From NCBI GenBank assembly GCA_017886705.1, contig JAGHJJ010000105.1, positions 1 to 36,635 on the forward strand: a stretch of DNA of 36,635 bases, in the 5' to 3' direction. This DNA is from Bacilli bacterium. Lineage in GTDB: Bacteria > Bacillota_I > Bacilli_A > RF39 > UBA660. Shown one piece after another: positions 8,100 to 17,145 of the stretch (within the stretch, counting starts at the first letter, position 1; each line of letters begins with the position of its first letter). The translations under genes and the position numbers were made by a program. The notes beneath the pieces were generated by a model. That model did no database searches. It was not told where the DNA came from and saw only the letters and a program-made list of their open reading frames with translations.

Positions 8100-11000
8100 C
8101 TATCTAGCAATAAAATGTACTACAACATCATGTTCTTTTTTATCATTAACAAGAGCAATCTTACCATTACTACATCTTTTCTTATCTAAGGTAACACTTT
8201 CCTTCTTACCTTTAATAACTTCAATATGATAAACCGTATCCATATAAGTATAATCTAATTTAAAGGACTCCCAGGCAATTGGTATATTAGGAGAAAAACT
8301 TAACTCATCACCATGTTTCTTAAGTCCAATAATCTCACTAACCCCAACATAATAATACCATCCAGCTGTACCTGTATACCAAGTCCAACCACCATGTCCT
8401 GGATAACGTTCAGAAGAATAAATATCCGCTGCAACAACATAAGGTTCAACTACATATTTTTCTACACCTTTACTATCCAAACTACGATTAACAGGATTAA
8501 TCATCTGATAATAACGGTATGCTCTATCATAATAACCAGTACGAATTAATGCCATCAAATACCAAGCAGTAGCGTGAGTATATTGTCCTCCATTTTCACG
8601 AAGTCCCTTTGGATAATTCATAATATAACCTGGATTATTCAAAGATTTTTCAAATGGTGGAGTAAGAAGTCTAATAATCTTATTCTTATCATCAACCAAA
8701 TTCTCCTCCACTGCAGTAATAACTTTTTGTACTCTATCTTTAGGAGCAACACCACTTAAAATAGAGAAACTTTGAGAAATTAAGTCAATCTTACATTCTT
8801 TATTTTCATTACTTCCAAGCATATCACCATTATCGAAATAAGCTCTTAAATAGTAATTGCCATCCCAGGCTTTCTTATTTAAATTCTCTTTTAATTCATC
8901 ATTAAAATCTTTATACTCTTTCAATTTAAATTTCTTATCATAAACCTTCATAAATGACATAAACATATCGATAACTTCGTATAAGAAGAAACCTAACCAT
9001 ACACTTTCTCCCTTACCTTTAATACCAACTTTGTTCATACCATCATTCCAGTCACCACCACCCATGAGAGGTAATCCATGGCTTCCTAAAGAATTCATTG
9101 ATAATTGTAAAGATTTTAAACAATGTTCTAGTAATGTATCCTTAGTATCAGAATAACTAAATACCATACCCTTCTCATGTTCATAAGTACTTAGCTCAGG
9201 ACCAACAACATATGATACCTTCTCATCCAAAATAGAATAATCACCAGTAACATCTAAATATCTAGCAGTAGCATAAACAAGCCATAAATAATCATCTTTA
9301 TAACGACTACGTAAACCAAATCGATTCTTCTCATGCCACCAGTGTAGAACATCTCCTTGTTCAAACTGATGTGCTGCATTAATTAAAATCTGACGTCTTG
9401 CCTGATCTGGCTTAACAAGAACAATATTCATAGAATCCTGCAATTGATCACGATAACCAAAAGCACCACTAACTTGATAAAATCCTGCTCTTGCTAAAAT
9501 ACGAGAAGACATAGCTTGATATAAATACCAGCCATTAACCATATAGTTAAAGCTCTCATCAGGACTATCTACATAAACAGTATGTAACGTATTCTTCCAA
9601 TAATCTTTTACTGCTTTAAGTTCCGCTTTAGCACTACTTACTTTAGCATATTTAGAAATAATATTTGGAATGTCATCACTATTCATACTACTTCCTAAAA
9701 CAAAGACACAAGTATCACTACTATCAGCCTCCAAATGTAACTTAGTATGAATACTCTTAACTAAAATCTTGTCATTAACAGTAGAATCAATATCTAAATC
9801 ACTAGACATAAATACACAAACATCACCATAAGTAACACTATAAACATTACGAAGTTTTAAATAATTATCATTACCCTGAAACTCCGTTAAAATATGTCTA
9901 GCTGTTTTCTCTTCAAAATTACCAAACACAGGATTAATCCAAAAATCAATATCAATATCTACGGCTTTAGAAAGTTTATTCGTAAGTTTTACTAAATAAA
10001 ACTTAATTGTATCTTCCTTCGCAACATACTCAGTAATCTCTTTCTTTAACTCATCATTTTCACTCTCTAAAATACTATATCCAAAACCATGAGTACATTT
10101 CATTGGATCAAATAATCGTCCATTAAACTTAAATCCTTCAGACTTATCATTCGCAACCATATCATTTGTCCAAGAAGTAATCTTAAACTCACCAGAGTTA
10201 TAAGCATAAGTATATCCACAACCATTATTAGTAATAATCGTACCAAAATTCTTATTAGCAATAATATTACTCCATGGAGCTGGTGTATCAGGATTATAAA
10301 TAACATACTCACTACCATGATTTTTAAATCCACCAAAGCCATTATCAAACTTTAATTTTTCAACAGGAATATCACTACTATGAGTCTCACAAATAGATTT
10401 TTGATAATCACTAACTTTATTAGTACGTTGTAACTCTTCTACTGCTTCTTGTAATGAATGATGATCTTGAATCACAAAAGTAAGTCTTGGAACCATATGT
10501 AACAAACTCTTCTCTTCACGAGTAAGTTCACTACCATCCACAACAGTAACAGTACCAGGAATATGATAAAAACTATTTAAAGTATACATACGATATAGTT
10601 CATCATCAATTTCCTTCTTAATAATTTTAGCATATTGACTAGATTCACTATTAATAATAATTACATCTACAAAGATAGAATTATTTTTATAATATTCAAA
10701 TGCTTTCAAAACATCATAGACAAAACTTAAATCAGCAATATCAGAAATCTCTACTAAAATAATTGGTCTATCACCACTAATACCAAACTTCCAAAGACCA
10801 GATTGCCCTAAAGCATTACGTCTAAGTAAATCCATTCTCTCATCTGTAACAGAAAGCTTAGTCGTTTGATATAGATAATTAAGCATAATATTAAATATTC
10901 TCATATCACTACCAGTAATATTCATAGTCTTCGTATTAATAACATTCATAAGTGTAGACACCTTAAATGCTTTTTCAATAGAACTATCATCATAATAAGA

Positions 11001-14000
11001 ACGAATAATATCTTGAATCTGTTCCATACTTCTACCAAAACCAGTAATGACATAAACAGTAGTAGAACTATTAGGCATAACCTCTATAGTATTTCGAATA
11101 CTAAGTACTGGATCTAAATTAGTACCAGCAACACTACTTAATTTTTGCTCCAAACCAAGTGGATTTTGCATCGTACGATTACGACCTAAGAAGTTCTTTC
11201 TTTCAGTCTCATAGCTATATTCACCGATAGGATCTTCAATAAGCAAACGATGAACCATATAACTATTAATATTTGTATCATTCCTACTCTTTCTACGAAC
11301 AATTAAAGAATTACTATCAGAATCATACTGACTAGTCAAAAACATACTATTAAATACTCTATGAGAAATATCATCCATATTCTCAGATAAAATTGGTTCC
11401 GTATAAGTAGTAAGCTCTAATCTCTTAATATCATCACTTTCATTCTTAAATGTAATTTTACGAATTTCAGCATGATGATTCTTAGTAACAACAATTTCTG
11501 TCTTCGTAGTTACTTTACCATCAGTACGCAAATACTTAATCTTATCAGCTGCAAAAACAACTTCATATTTATCCGGTTTTTTATTCATAGGTGCATAAGT
11601 ATTAGACCAAATATAATTCGTATCTAAATCTTTAACATACAAGAAAATTCCATAATCTTGTTCTGTAACTTTACGATAACGATTCAATTGTAACGTACGA
11701 TATCTAGAAAAACTATCACCACGGTCATTCATAAGTAAACAATACTTCTTATTAGAAAGAACACTTACCTCTGGTAAATAAGAAATATAGTTAAAGGTAC
11801 GAATATCATTTTCAATGGTCTCTTTACGATAATCATACTTCTTATAACGAGCCATCTTCATATCAATACTAGTACGAACTTGTACTTTTTCTTTCAATAG
11901 AATATCGAAAGTCTTAATATTAACATTTTCATGGAAATACTCTTGAATAATACCAGGTTTTAAGTAATTAGCAAGCCCTACCAAAGACATACCCTGGTGA
12001 TGAGCAAAGAACGCTTTAACAACACCTTTATTATCATAGTCATAAGCTTCATAAAAACCATATTGACCAAGCATATCTAATTTCTTAAATTTCTCAAAAT
12101 TATCATAAACTTCATCAGGGAATAACTCCATAGCCATTAAAGAAGAATATGGAGATAAAACAATTCTATTTTCTTTATCTTCTTTAGCTTTTAAATACGG
12201 TGTAGAAAAAGCACGATACTTATAATTTAGTGAATTATCAAGCTCATTATAAGCAGACTCACTAATTCCCCAAGGTAGTGAACGAGAAACACTCTCAATA
12301 TATTCTTGTTGACAGAACTTTGCAAAATGATAACTCTCATCTAATAAAGTATTAGGATAATTCTTCATAAATAAAAGTGGCATAAAATATTCAAAAGAAG
12401 TACCAGACCAAGAAATAAGTCCTTTTCTACCCTTATAAGTAGTAAGTGATTTATCTAAGCAGAACCAGTGCTTACTAGGCGCATCTCCTAAACATATAGC
12501 TAAGTAACTAGTTAGACGAGACTCACTCGCAAATTTATTATAGTTATAAATAGAAAGTTTACCTTCTAATTCATCATAACCAATACTGAAGACATCATGT
12601 TTAGTATACAATTTCTTAAAGTTAGCATTATGTATTAACTTATCACACTTCTTAATTAAACTAACCTCTTCATGATGATTCAAAAACTCACGTACGACAA
12701 TCAAAGAGGCAACAAAGTTACCAGAATCAATCGTAGAAACAAAACTTGGATGCATTACTTTCATATTTTTAATATCGTACCAGTTATATAAATGTCCATG
12801 CCATTTTTCTAAAGAATCAACAGTCTCTATAATATGAGAAATTAAATCTCTAGCTTCTTCATAAGAGATAAATTCTAACTCACAAGCACTAACAACACTA
12901 AGTAATGAAAAACCAATTCCTGTAGGAGAAGCTCTCATATCTAATTTTTGCTCTCTATTTTCTTGATAATTATCAGGTATTAAGTAATGATACTCTTCTT
13001 TCAAATTATCTTTAAAATAACACCAAGTACGATAAGCAACATCTCTAACTTCTTCTAACTCTTTTTCTTTTAAATCTATTCTATGGAAATCAATATCCTG
13101 ACTAACAGAATATAAAATAAATGGTGCCGTAATAAAGACAACTGCAATTAAACAAGCATAGAAATTAAAGGTAATTAAACCAATAATTAATAGAATAAAA
13201 CTAAATACTAAATGGAATGAAAAACTCTTTAAGTAACTATAAATATCAGTTCCTGCTTTTTTAGCAGCATCTTCAGCAGTGACCCAGTTAAGTAAATTTT
13301 TATGACTAATAGTCAAACGATAAACAGTTCTAATAAAAGCATCTAAATATAGTTTTGAATAAAATGGTAGAGTTGCTAAAATGATATAAGAACGTAATAA
13401 AATACTTCTACCACCAAATAATAAGTTTTTATAATAAACAGTAGAATTTTCTTGTTTTCCATCTCTATGATAAATCTTACTCTTCAAAAAGAATAAAATA
13501 GGTACAGCAATCTCTAAAACAACAAAGAATACCCAGAAGAATGGTTCTACTTTTCCAACAAAAATAGAAAGAAGTAACACAAGTAATAAAGTTGGATATA
13601 AAAACATACGAACAATATTATCAAATATCTTCCACTTACCTAATAAGTTAATAGGATTTTTTACTTTTTTACCACTCTTATTTCTAACAAAAGGAAAAAG
13701 CCATCCAATAATTTGTACATCTCCACGTGCCCAGCGATGATGTCTAGAAGTATCTGTTAAAAACTTTGATGGAAAGTCATCAATTAACTCAATATCACAA
13801 ACATATCCACACCTTAGATAATTACCTTCAAGTAAATCATGGCTTAAAATTAAATTCTCAGGGAATACATCGGATAAAACTTGATCAAAAACTTTCAAAT
13901 CATAGATTCCCTTACCAATAAAACTACCCTCACCAAAGGTATCTTGATAAACATTAGGAACAATTGCACTATAAGTATCAAAACCACCAATACCAGCAAA

Positions 14001-15764
14001 AATCTGGCTATATAAACTACGATTCGTAGCCTCAATATCTAGACTAACTCTAGGTTGCATCAAAGCATAGCCCTTTACTACCTTAGTACCCTCTTTATTT
14101 AATACAGGACGATTCATAGGATGTGCCATAGCACCAACTAAATTAAGTGCTGTATTTAACACTAATCTATTATCCTGATCCAAAGTAATAACATATTTAA
14201 TATCATCAGAAAAATCTCCTAAAGTATTAGCAAAATACCAGTAATCTTGATCTTTCTTAGACATCTTATGTAAAAGTAACTGATTAAATTGAAGTAACGC
14301 TCCGCGTTTTCTCTCATATCCCAAATAACTATTTTCTTTCTCATTCCAAAAACGTTTACGATATAAGAAATAGAAAATATCTTTCTTATATTTTTTATTT
14401 AACTTAGAAGCATACTCAATACCAAACTGACTAAGTTCACTATCAAGCTCTAATACCTCTTGATCACTAGCCGTAACATCTCCAAGTAAAGTAAAATATA
14501 AATTGTCAGTTTTATTCATGATATAGAATGTCTCTAAAGTATCAAACATATTCTTAATTTTTTCAGTACTAGAAATAATCGTAGGAATAACTACCATAGT
14601 CTTAGAATCATCTGGTATACCCTTAGAATAATCTAGTTTTGGTAATGGATTAGTTGGTACAAAACGCATAAGTACTTGATTAAATATCTGTACAAACAAC
14701 TGACTAACAGGAAGAAGTAATATAATAAACCCTAATACTCGCCATTCAATAAAGTATTTAGAAATAAAGAAACTAATTCCAAATGTAGCAACTAAAATAG
14801 TTAAAATATATAAAACAACACGAAGTGACATATTCTTCTTTGGAAATAGTTGAAAACCAATATGATATTCACTTCCATTAGCATTCGCAATTAATTCCTC
14901 TAAATATGTAAGTTCATCTTTATGATGTACCTTAGATAATTTTAATAATTGATCACGATAAAGTCTTTTAGACTCAACAGTCATATTAGAATAAACTTCA
15001 TCTTCTAATAATAATTTCTCTGTCTTACTAACTTTTTTAAATAAATCTTCCTCAGTAAATTCAAAAAACTCTTTTAAATCACCAAAAATATTAGAAATTA
15101 AAATATCATTATCAATGCTTTTTTGGTATTCGTTATTAATAATCTCCTTTAAACTGATTTGTTTTTCTTCAAGTAATTCATTTAACTCTTTAAATAATCG
15201 ATTGCTTTTTCCACCAATTTCTTTTAACTGATTATTAATCTCAAAAATATAATTAGAATCTTCTTGAATAGAAAAATCATCTTCTAAAAAGTTAGAAAGC
15301 TCTATTTCTTTTTCTTCTCTACTTTCTATTATTTTCGCAACTTTCTCTTTATTAACTAAATTATGATACTCTTCTCTACACAAATCAGCTAATCTTTTCG
15401 TATATAGGAAAAGTAAAAAGTTTTTAACACAAACAAGTTCTGAATATGAAAAAGACACTTTTGTTTGTTTTTGATATTCACGAAGTTCGGACACAAGTAA
15501 ACGAAAACTAATATTATAATTATTACGACTAACAATATCTCTTAAACAATAAAAGATACGACTATTCTTTTTTAAGTCTTTTACAATATATTTTTTATCA
15601 TGAATAACATTAGTCTTATGTTCAACTAATAAATAAAAGTTATCAATTAACCATTCATTAGTAATTCCTACATATTCAAGTCTTTTAGTTTTATCAACTA
15701 AAAAAGTATAATATTCGTTTATATCTTCGAAATCCGCTAAAAATTTTTTTACTGCATTTGCCAT
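8100..15764 (-). CDS. Cyclic beta-1,2-glucan synthase-like protein (NdvB/ChvB-like; GT84 + glucoamylase-like domain + GH94)
   Basis: 2554 aa; HHRWARGDVQIIGWL (GT84 region), FAHHQGMSLVGL (glucoamylase-like), YRDQLQDSMN, GSHGLPLMGGGDWNDGMN and HATAWYLMAL (GH94); TM clusters; RBS AGGAGTGA. Confidence 0.88.
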   Translation of the reverse strand: MANAVKKFLADFEDINEYYTFLVDKTKRLEYVGITNEWLIDNFYLLVEHKTNVIHDKKYIVKDLKKNSRIFYCLRDIVSRNNYNISFRLLVSELREYQKQTKVSFSYSELVCVKNFLLFLYTKRLADLCREEYHNLVNKEKVAKIIESREEKEIELSNFLEDDFSIQEDSNYIFEINNQLKEIGGKSNRLFKELNELLEEKQISLKEIINNEYQKSIDNDILISNIFGDLKEFFEFTEEDLFKKVSKTEKLLLEDEVYSNMTVESKRLYRDQLLKLSKVHHKDELTYLEELIANANGSEYHIGFQLFPKKNMSLRVVLYILTILVATFGISFFISKYFIEWRVLGFIILLLPVSQLFVQIFNQVLMRFVPTNPLPKLDYSKGIPDDSKTMVVIPTIISSTEKIKNMFDTLETFYIMNKTDNLYFTLLGDVTASDQEVLELDSELSQFGIEYASKLNKKYKKDIFYFLYRKRFWNEKENSYLGYERKRGALLQFNQLLLHKMSKKDQDYWYFANTLGDFSDDIKYVITLDQDNRLVLNTALNLVGAMAHPMNRPVLNKEGTKVVKGYALMQPRVSLDIEATNRSLYSQIFAGIGGFDTYSAIVPNVYQDTFGEGSFIGKGIYDLKVFDQVLSDVFPENLILSHDLLEGNYLRCGYVCDIELIDDFPSKFLTDTSRHHRWARGDVQIIGWLFPFVRNKSGKKVKNPINLLGKWKIFDNIVRMFLYPTLLLVLLLSIFVGKVEPFFWVFFVVLEIAVPILFFLKSKIYHRDGKQENSTVYYKNLLFGGRSILLRSYIILATLPFYSKLYLDAFIRTVYRLTISHKNLLNWVTAEDAAKKAGTDIYSYLKSFSFHLVFSFILLIIGLITFNFYACLIAVVFITAPFILYSVSQDIDFHRIDLKEKELEEVRDVAYRTWCYFKDNLKEEYHYLIPDNYQENREQKLDMRASPTGIGFSLLSVVSACELEFISYEEARDLISHIIETVDSLEKWHGHLYNWYDIKNMKVMHPSFVSTIDSGNFVASLIVVREFLNHHEEVSLIKKCDKLIHNANFKKLYTKHDVFSIGYDELEGKLSIYNYNKFASESRLTSYLAICLGDAPSKHWFCLDKSLTTYKGRKGLISWSGTSFEYFMPLLFMKNYPNTLLDESYHFAKFCQQEYIESVSRSLPWGISESAYNELDNSLNYKYRAFSTPYLKAKEDKENRIVLSPYSSLMAMELFPDEVYDNFEKFKKLDMLGQYGFYEAYDYDNKGVVKAFFAHHQGMSLVGLANYLKPGIIQEYFHENVNIKTFDILLKEKVQVRTSIDMKMARYKKYDYRKETIENDIRTFNYISYLPEVSVLSNKKYCLLMNDRGDSFSRYRTLQLNRYRKVTEQDYGIFLYVKDLDTNYIWSNTYAPMNKKPDKYEVVFAADKIKYLRTDGKVTTKTEIVVTKNHHAEIRKITFKNESDDIKRLELTTYTEPILSENMDDISHRVFNSMFLTSQYDSDSNSLIVRRKSRNDTNINSYMVHRLLIEDPIGEYSYETERKNFLGRNRTMQNPLGLEQKLSSVAGTNLDPVLSIRNTIEVMPNSSTTVYVITGFGRSMEQIQDIIRSYYDDSSIEKAFKVSTLMNVINTKTMNITGSDMRIFNIMLNYLYQTTKLSVTDERMDLLRRNALGQSGLWKFGISGDRPIILVEISDIADLSFVYDVLKAFEYYKNNSIFVDVIIINSESSQYAKIIKKEIDDELYRMYTLNSFYHIPGTVTVVDGSELTREEKSLLHMVPRLTFVIQDHHSLQEAVEELQRTNKVSDYQKSICETHSSDIPVEKLKFDNGFGGFKNHGSEYVIYNPDTPAPWSNIIANKNFGTIITNNGCGYTYAYNSGEFKITSWTNDMVANDKSEGFKFNGRLFDPMKCTHGFGYSILESENDELKKEITEYVAKEDTIKFYLVKLTNKLSKAVDIDIDFWINPVFGNFEEKTARHILTEFQGNDNYLKLRNVYSVTYGDVCVFMSSDLDIDSTVNDKILVKSIHTKLHLEADSSDTCVFVLGSSMNSDDIPNIISKYAKVSSAKAELKAVKDYWKNTLHTVYVDSPDESFNYMVNGWYLYQAMSSRILARAGFYQVSGAFGYRDQLQDSMNIVLVKPDQARRQILINAAHQFEQGDVLHWWHEKNRFGLRSRYKDDYLWLVYATARYLDVTGDYSILDEKVSYVVGPELSTYEHEKGMVFSYSDTKDTLLEHCLKSLQLSMNSLGSHGLPLMGGGDWNDGMNKVGIKGKGESVWLGFFLYEVIDMFMSFMKVYDKKFKLKEYKDFNDELKENLNKKAWDGNYYLRAYFDNGDMLGSNENKECKIDLISQSFSILSGVAPKDRVQKVITAVEENLVDDKNKIIRLLTPPFEKSLNNPGYIMNYPKGLRENGGQYTHATAWYLMALIRTGYYDRAYRYYQMINPVNRSLDSKGVEKYVVEPYVVAADIYSSERYPGHGGWTWYTGTAGWYYYVGVSEIIGLKKHGDELSFSPNIPIAWESFKLDYTYMDTVYHIEVIKGKKESVTLDKKRCSNGKIALVNDKKEHDVVVHFIAR

Positions 15765-15821
15765 GTCTTATCACTCCTAAAAAAATTATAACACAAAAAA
15801 GATGTATCGCCTAGAAAAACA

Positions 15822-15848
15822 CAAAGAAAAAAGAGCCTAAGCTCTTTT
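15822..15848 (-). terminator. Intrinsic terminator after tRNA-Ser
   Basis: Minus strand AAAAGAGC-TTAG-GCTCTTTT followed by TTCTTT. Confidence 0.8.
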
Positions 15849-15858
15849 ATTTCAATAA

Positions 15859-15949
15859 TGGCGGAGTAGGAGAGATTTGAACTCTCGCGCCAGTTGCCCG
15901 ACCTACACCCTTAGCAGGGGCGCCTCTTCAGCCTCTTGAGTACTACTCC
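15859..15949 (-). tRNA. tRNA-Ser(GCT)
   Basis: Long variable arm, acceptor GGAGTAG/CTACTCC, anticodon loop CTGCTAA, encoded CCA. Confidence 0.95.
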
Positions 15950-15976
15950 ACGTCTCAAATTGCTTCCGCACATATA

Positions 15977-16005
15977 ATATTACAGGACAAAAAGGAAAAA
16001 GTCAA
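15977..16005 (-). promoter_or_regulatory. Promoter for tRNA-Ser
   Basis: Minus strand TTGACT, 17-bp spacer, TAATAT. Confidence 0.7.
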
Positions 16006-16011
16006 TAAAAA

Positions 16012-16683
16012 CTATTTCTTTTTTATCATCGGAACAACTAATAATCTTTCTAACTCGTCGCGATCTTTTCTAATATGAAGAATATCTTCCTTTGAAATTT
16101 CAGGAAATAAATCATATAAAGAACAACCTAACTGCTCTTCTATTCGCACTTTTAAATTTAAAGCACTGTGAAAATGTTCCAAAGAATTAGAAAAAACACC
16201 CTTACGTTTAGAAATATCTAGCATTCTCTTCTCTACTGTCGTATACCCAGTATCTAAACAAAACAAATCACATAATTGCACAATATTATCATAAATATTA
16301 ACAGGGTGACTATCTAAATATGGAAGCATCATAGCTTGCGTATCTGTTCGCAAGGGACCACCGGCCGTTAAATTAATATCATTATCGATAAAAGAATGGG
16401 TAAGACAACTTCGTGCCATCTCATCATACCCTAACCTCATTAGATAAGAATATCCTTCTATAACATGACGAGGATGACTAACCTTTCTGCCGATATCATG
16501 CACATATCCTAACGCTCTAGCAAAATCACTATCCAATTCCATTTGTGCTGCTATCCTGCCAGCTGCTTCCCCTACATAAATACAATGTTTTAGCCAGCGA
16601 TTTTCTGGTTGATTCCAATCTTCTTCAGAAGTAATCACATCTTTAATTAACAATTGATAAGCATCCTGTGAATTAAGTCTCAT
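16012..16683 (-). CDS. HD-domain phosphohydrolase-like protein
   Basis: KHCIYVGEAAGRIA...ALGYVHDIGRKVS...CLTHSF...LCDLF HD-type motif series. Confidence 0.8.
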   Translation of the reverse strand: MRLNSQDAYQLLIKDVITSEEDWNQPENRWLKHCIYVGEAAGRIAAQMELDSDFARALGYVHDIGRKVSHPRHVIEGYSYLMRLGYDEMARSCLTHSFIDNDINLTAGGPLRTDTQAMMLPYLDSHPVNIYDNIVQLCDLFCLDTGYTTVEKRMLDISKRKGVFSNSLEHFHSALNLKVRIEEQLGCSLYDLFPEISKEDILHIRKDRDELERLLVVPMIKKK

Positions 16684-16708
16684 ATAACTGCCTCCAAATC
16701 AAATATAA

Positions 16709-16729
16709 CAAAAAAACTCCTTCCGGAGT
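16709..16729 (-). terminator. Terminator after the Ile-Asn-Glu tRNA cluster
   Basis: Minus strand ACTCC-GGAA-GGAGT followed by TTTTTTTG. Confidence 0.75.
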
Positions 16730-16740
16730 ATACTTCTAAT

Positions 16741-16817
16741 TGGTGACGAGTACGGAATTCGAATCCGTGAATGCTGCCGTGAAAGGGCAGTGTGTTAAGC
16801 CACTTCACCAACTCGCC
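16741..16817 (-). tRNA. tRNA-Glu(TTC)
   Basis: Reverse complement GGCGAGTTGGTGAAGTGGCTTAACACACTGCCCTTTCACGGCAG...ACTCGTCACCA; anticodon TTC. Confidence 0.95.
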
Positions 16818-16820
16818 ATA

Positions 16821-16897
16821 TGGCGCCCCAACTAGGACTTGAACCTAGGACCCCTTGATTAACAGTCAAGTGCTCTAACCAGCTGAGCTATTGAGGC
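16821..16897 (-). tRNA. tRNA-Asn(GTT)
   Basis: Reverse complement GCCTCAATAGCTCAGCTGGTTAGAGCACTTGACTGTTAATCAAG...TTGGGGCGCCA; anticodon GTT. Confidence 0.95.
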
Positions 16898-16905
16898 ACT
16901 ATTAA

Positions 16906-16982
<77 letters not shown>

Positions 16983-17002
16983 ATAACTAACAGTACTAAT
17001 TC

Positions 17003-17031
17003 AATATACACTATTTTTTTAATAAATGCAA
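17003..17031 (-). promoter_or_regulatory. Promoter of the Ile-Asn-Glu tRNA cluster
   Basis: Minus strand TTGCAT, 17-bp spacer, TATATT. Confidence 0.7.
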
Positions 17032-17096
17032 GAAAAACTTTTATGAAATTAATTATTTTTTCAGTTGCTTTTCAGTTGCAATATTAGAATACTATA

Positions 17097-17145
17097 AAAA
17101 AAGTGAGAAAGTCAAGCACTAATTGCTAAAATTCTCACTTTTTTT
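17097..17145 (-). terminator. Terminator overlapping the 3' end of the P-type ATPase gene
   Basis: Minus strand AAAAAAGTGAGAA...TTCTCACTTTTTTT; the 5' arm lies within the last codons of the ORF. Confidence 0.7.

Noticed and set aside
8313-8759. Plus-strand ORFs antisense to the glucan synthase gene
   Set aside because: Low-complexity Asn/Ile/Ser/Thr translations opposite a confident gene.
10100-10348. 82-aa minus-strand ORF inside the glucan synthase gene
   Set aside because: Alternate frame of a confident gene; hydrophobic low-complexity product without support.
17041-17085. Direct repeat TTTTCAGTTGC TTTTCAGTTGC
   Set aside because: Single 11-bp duplication between a tRNA promoter and a terminator; too little to support an element.
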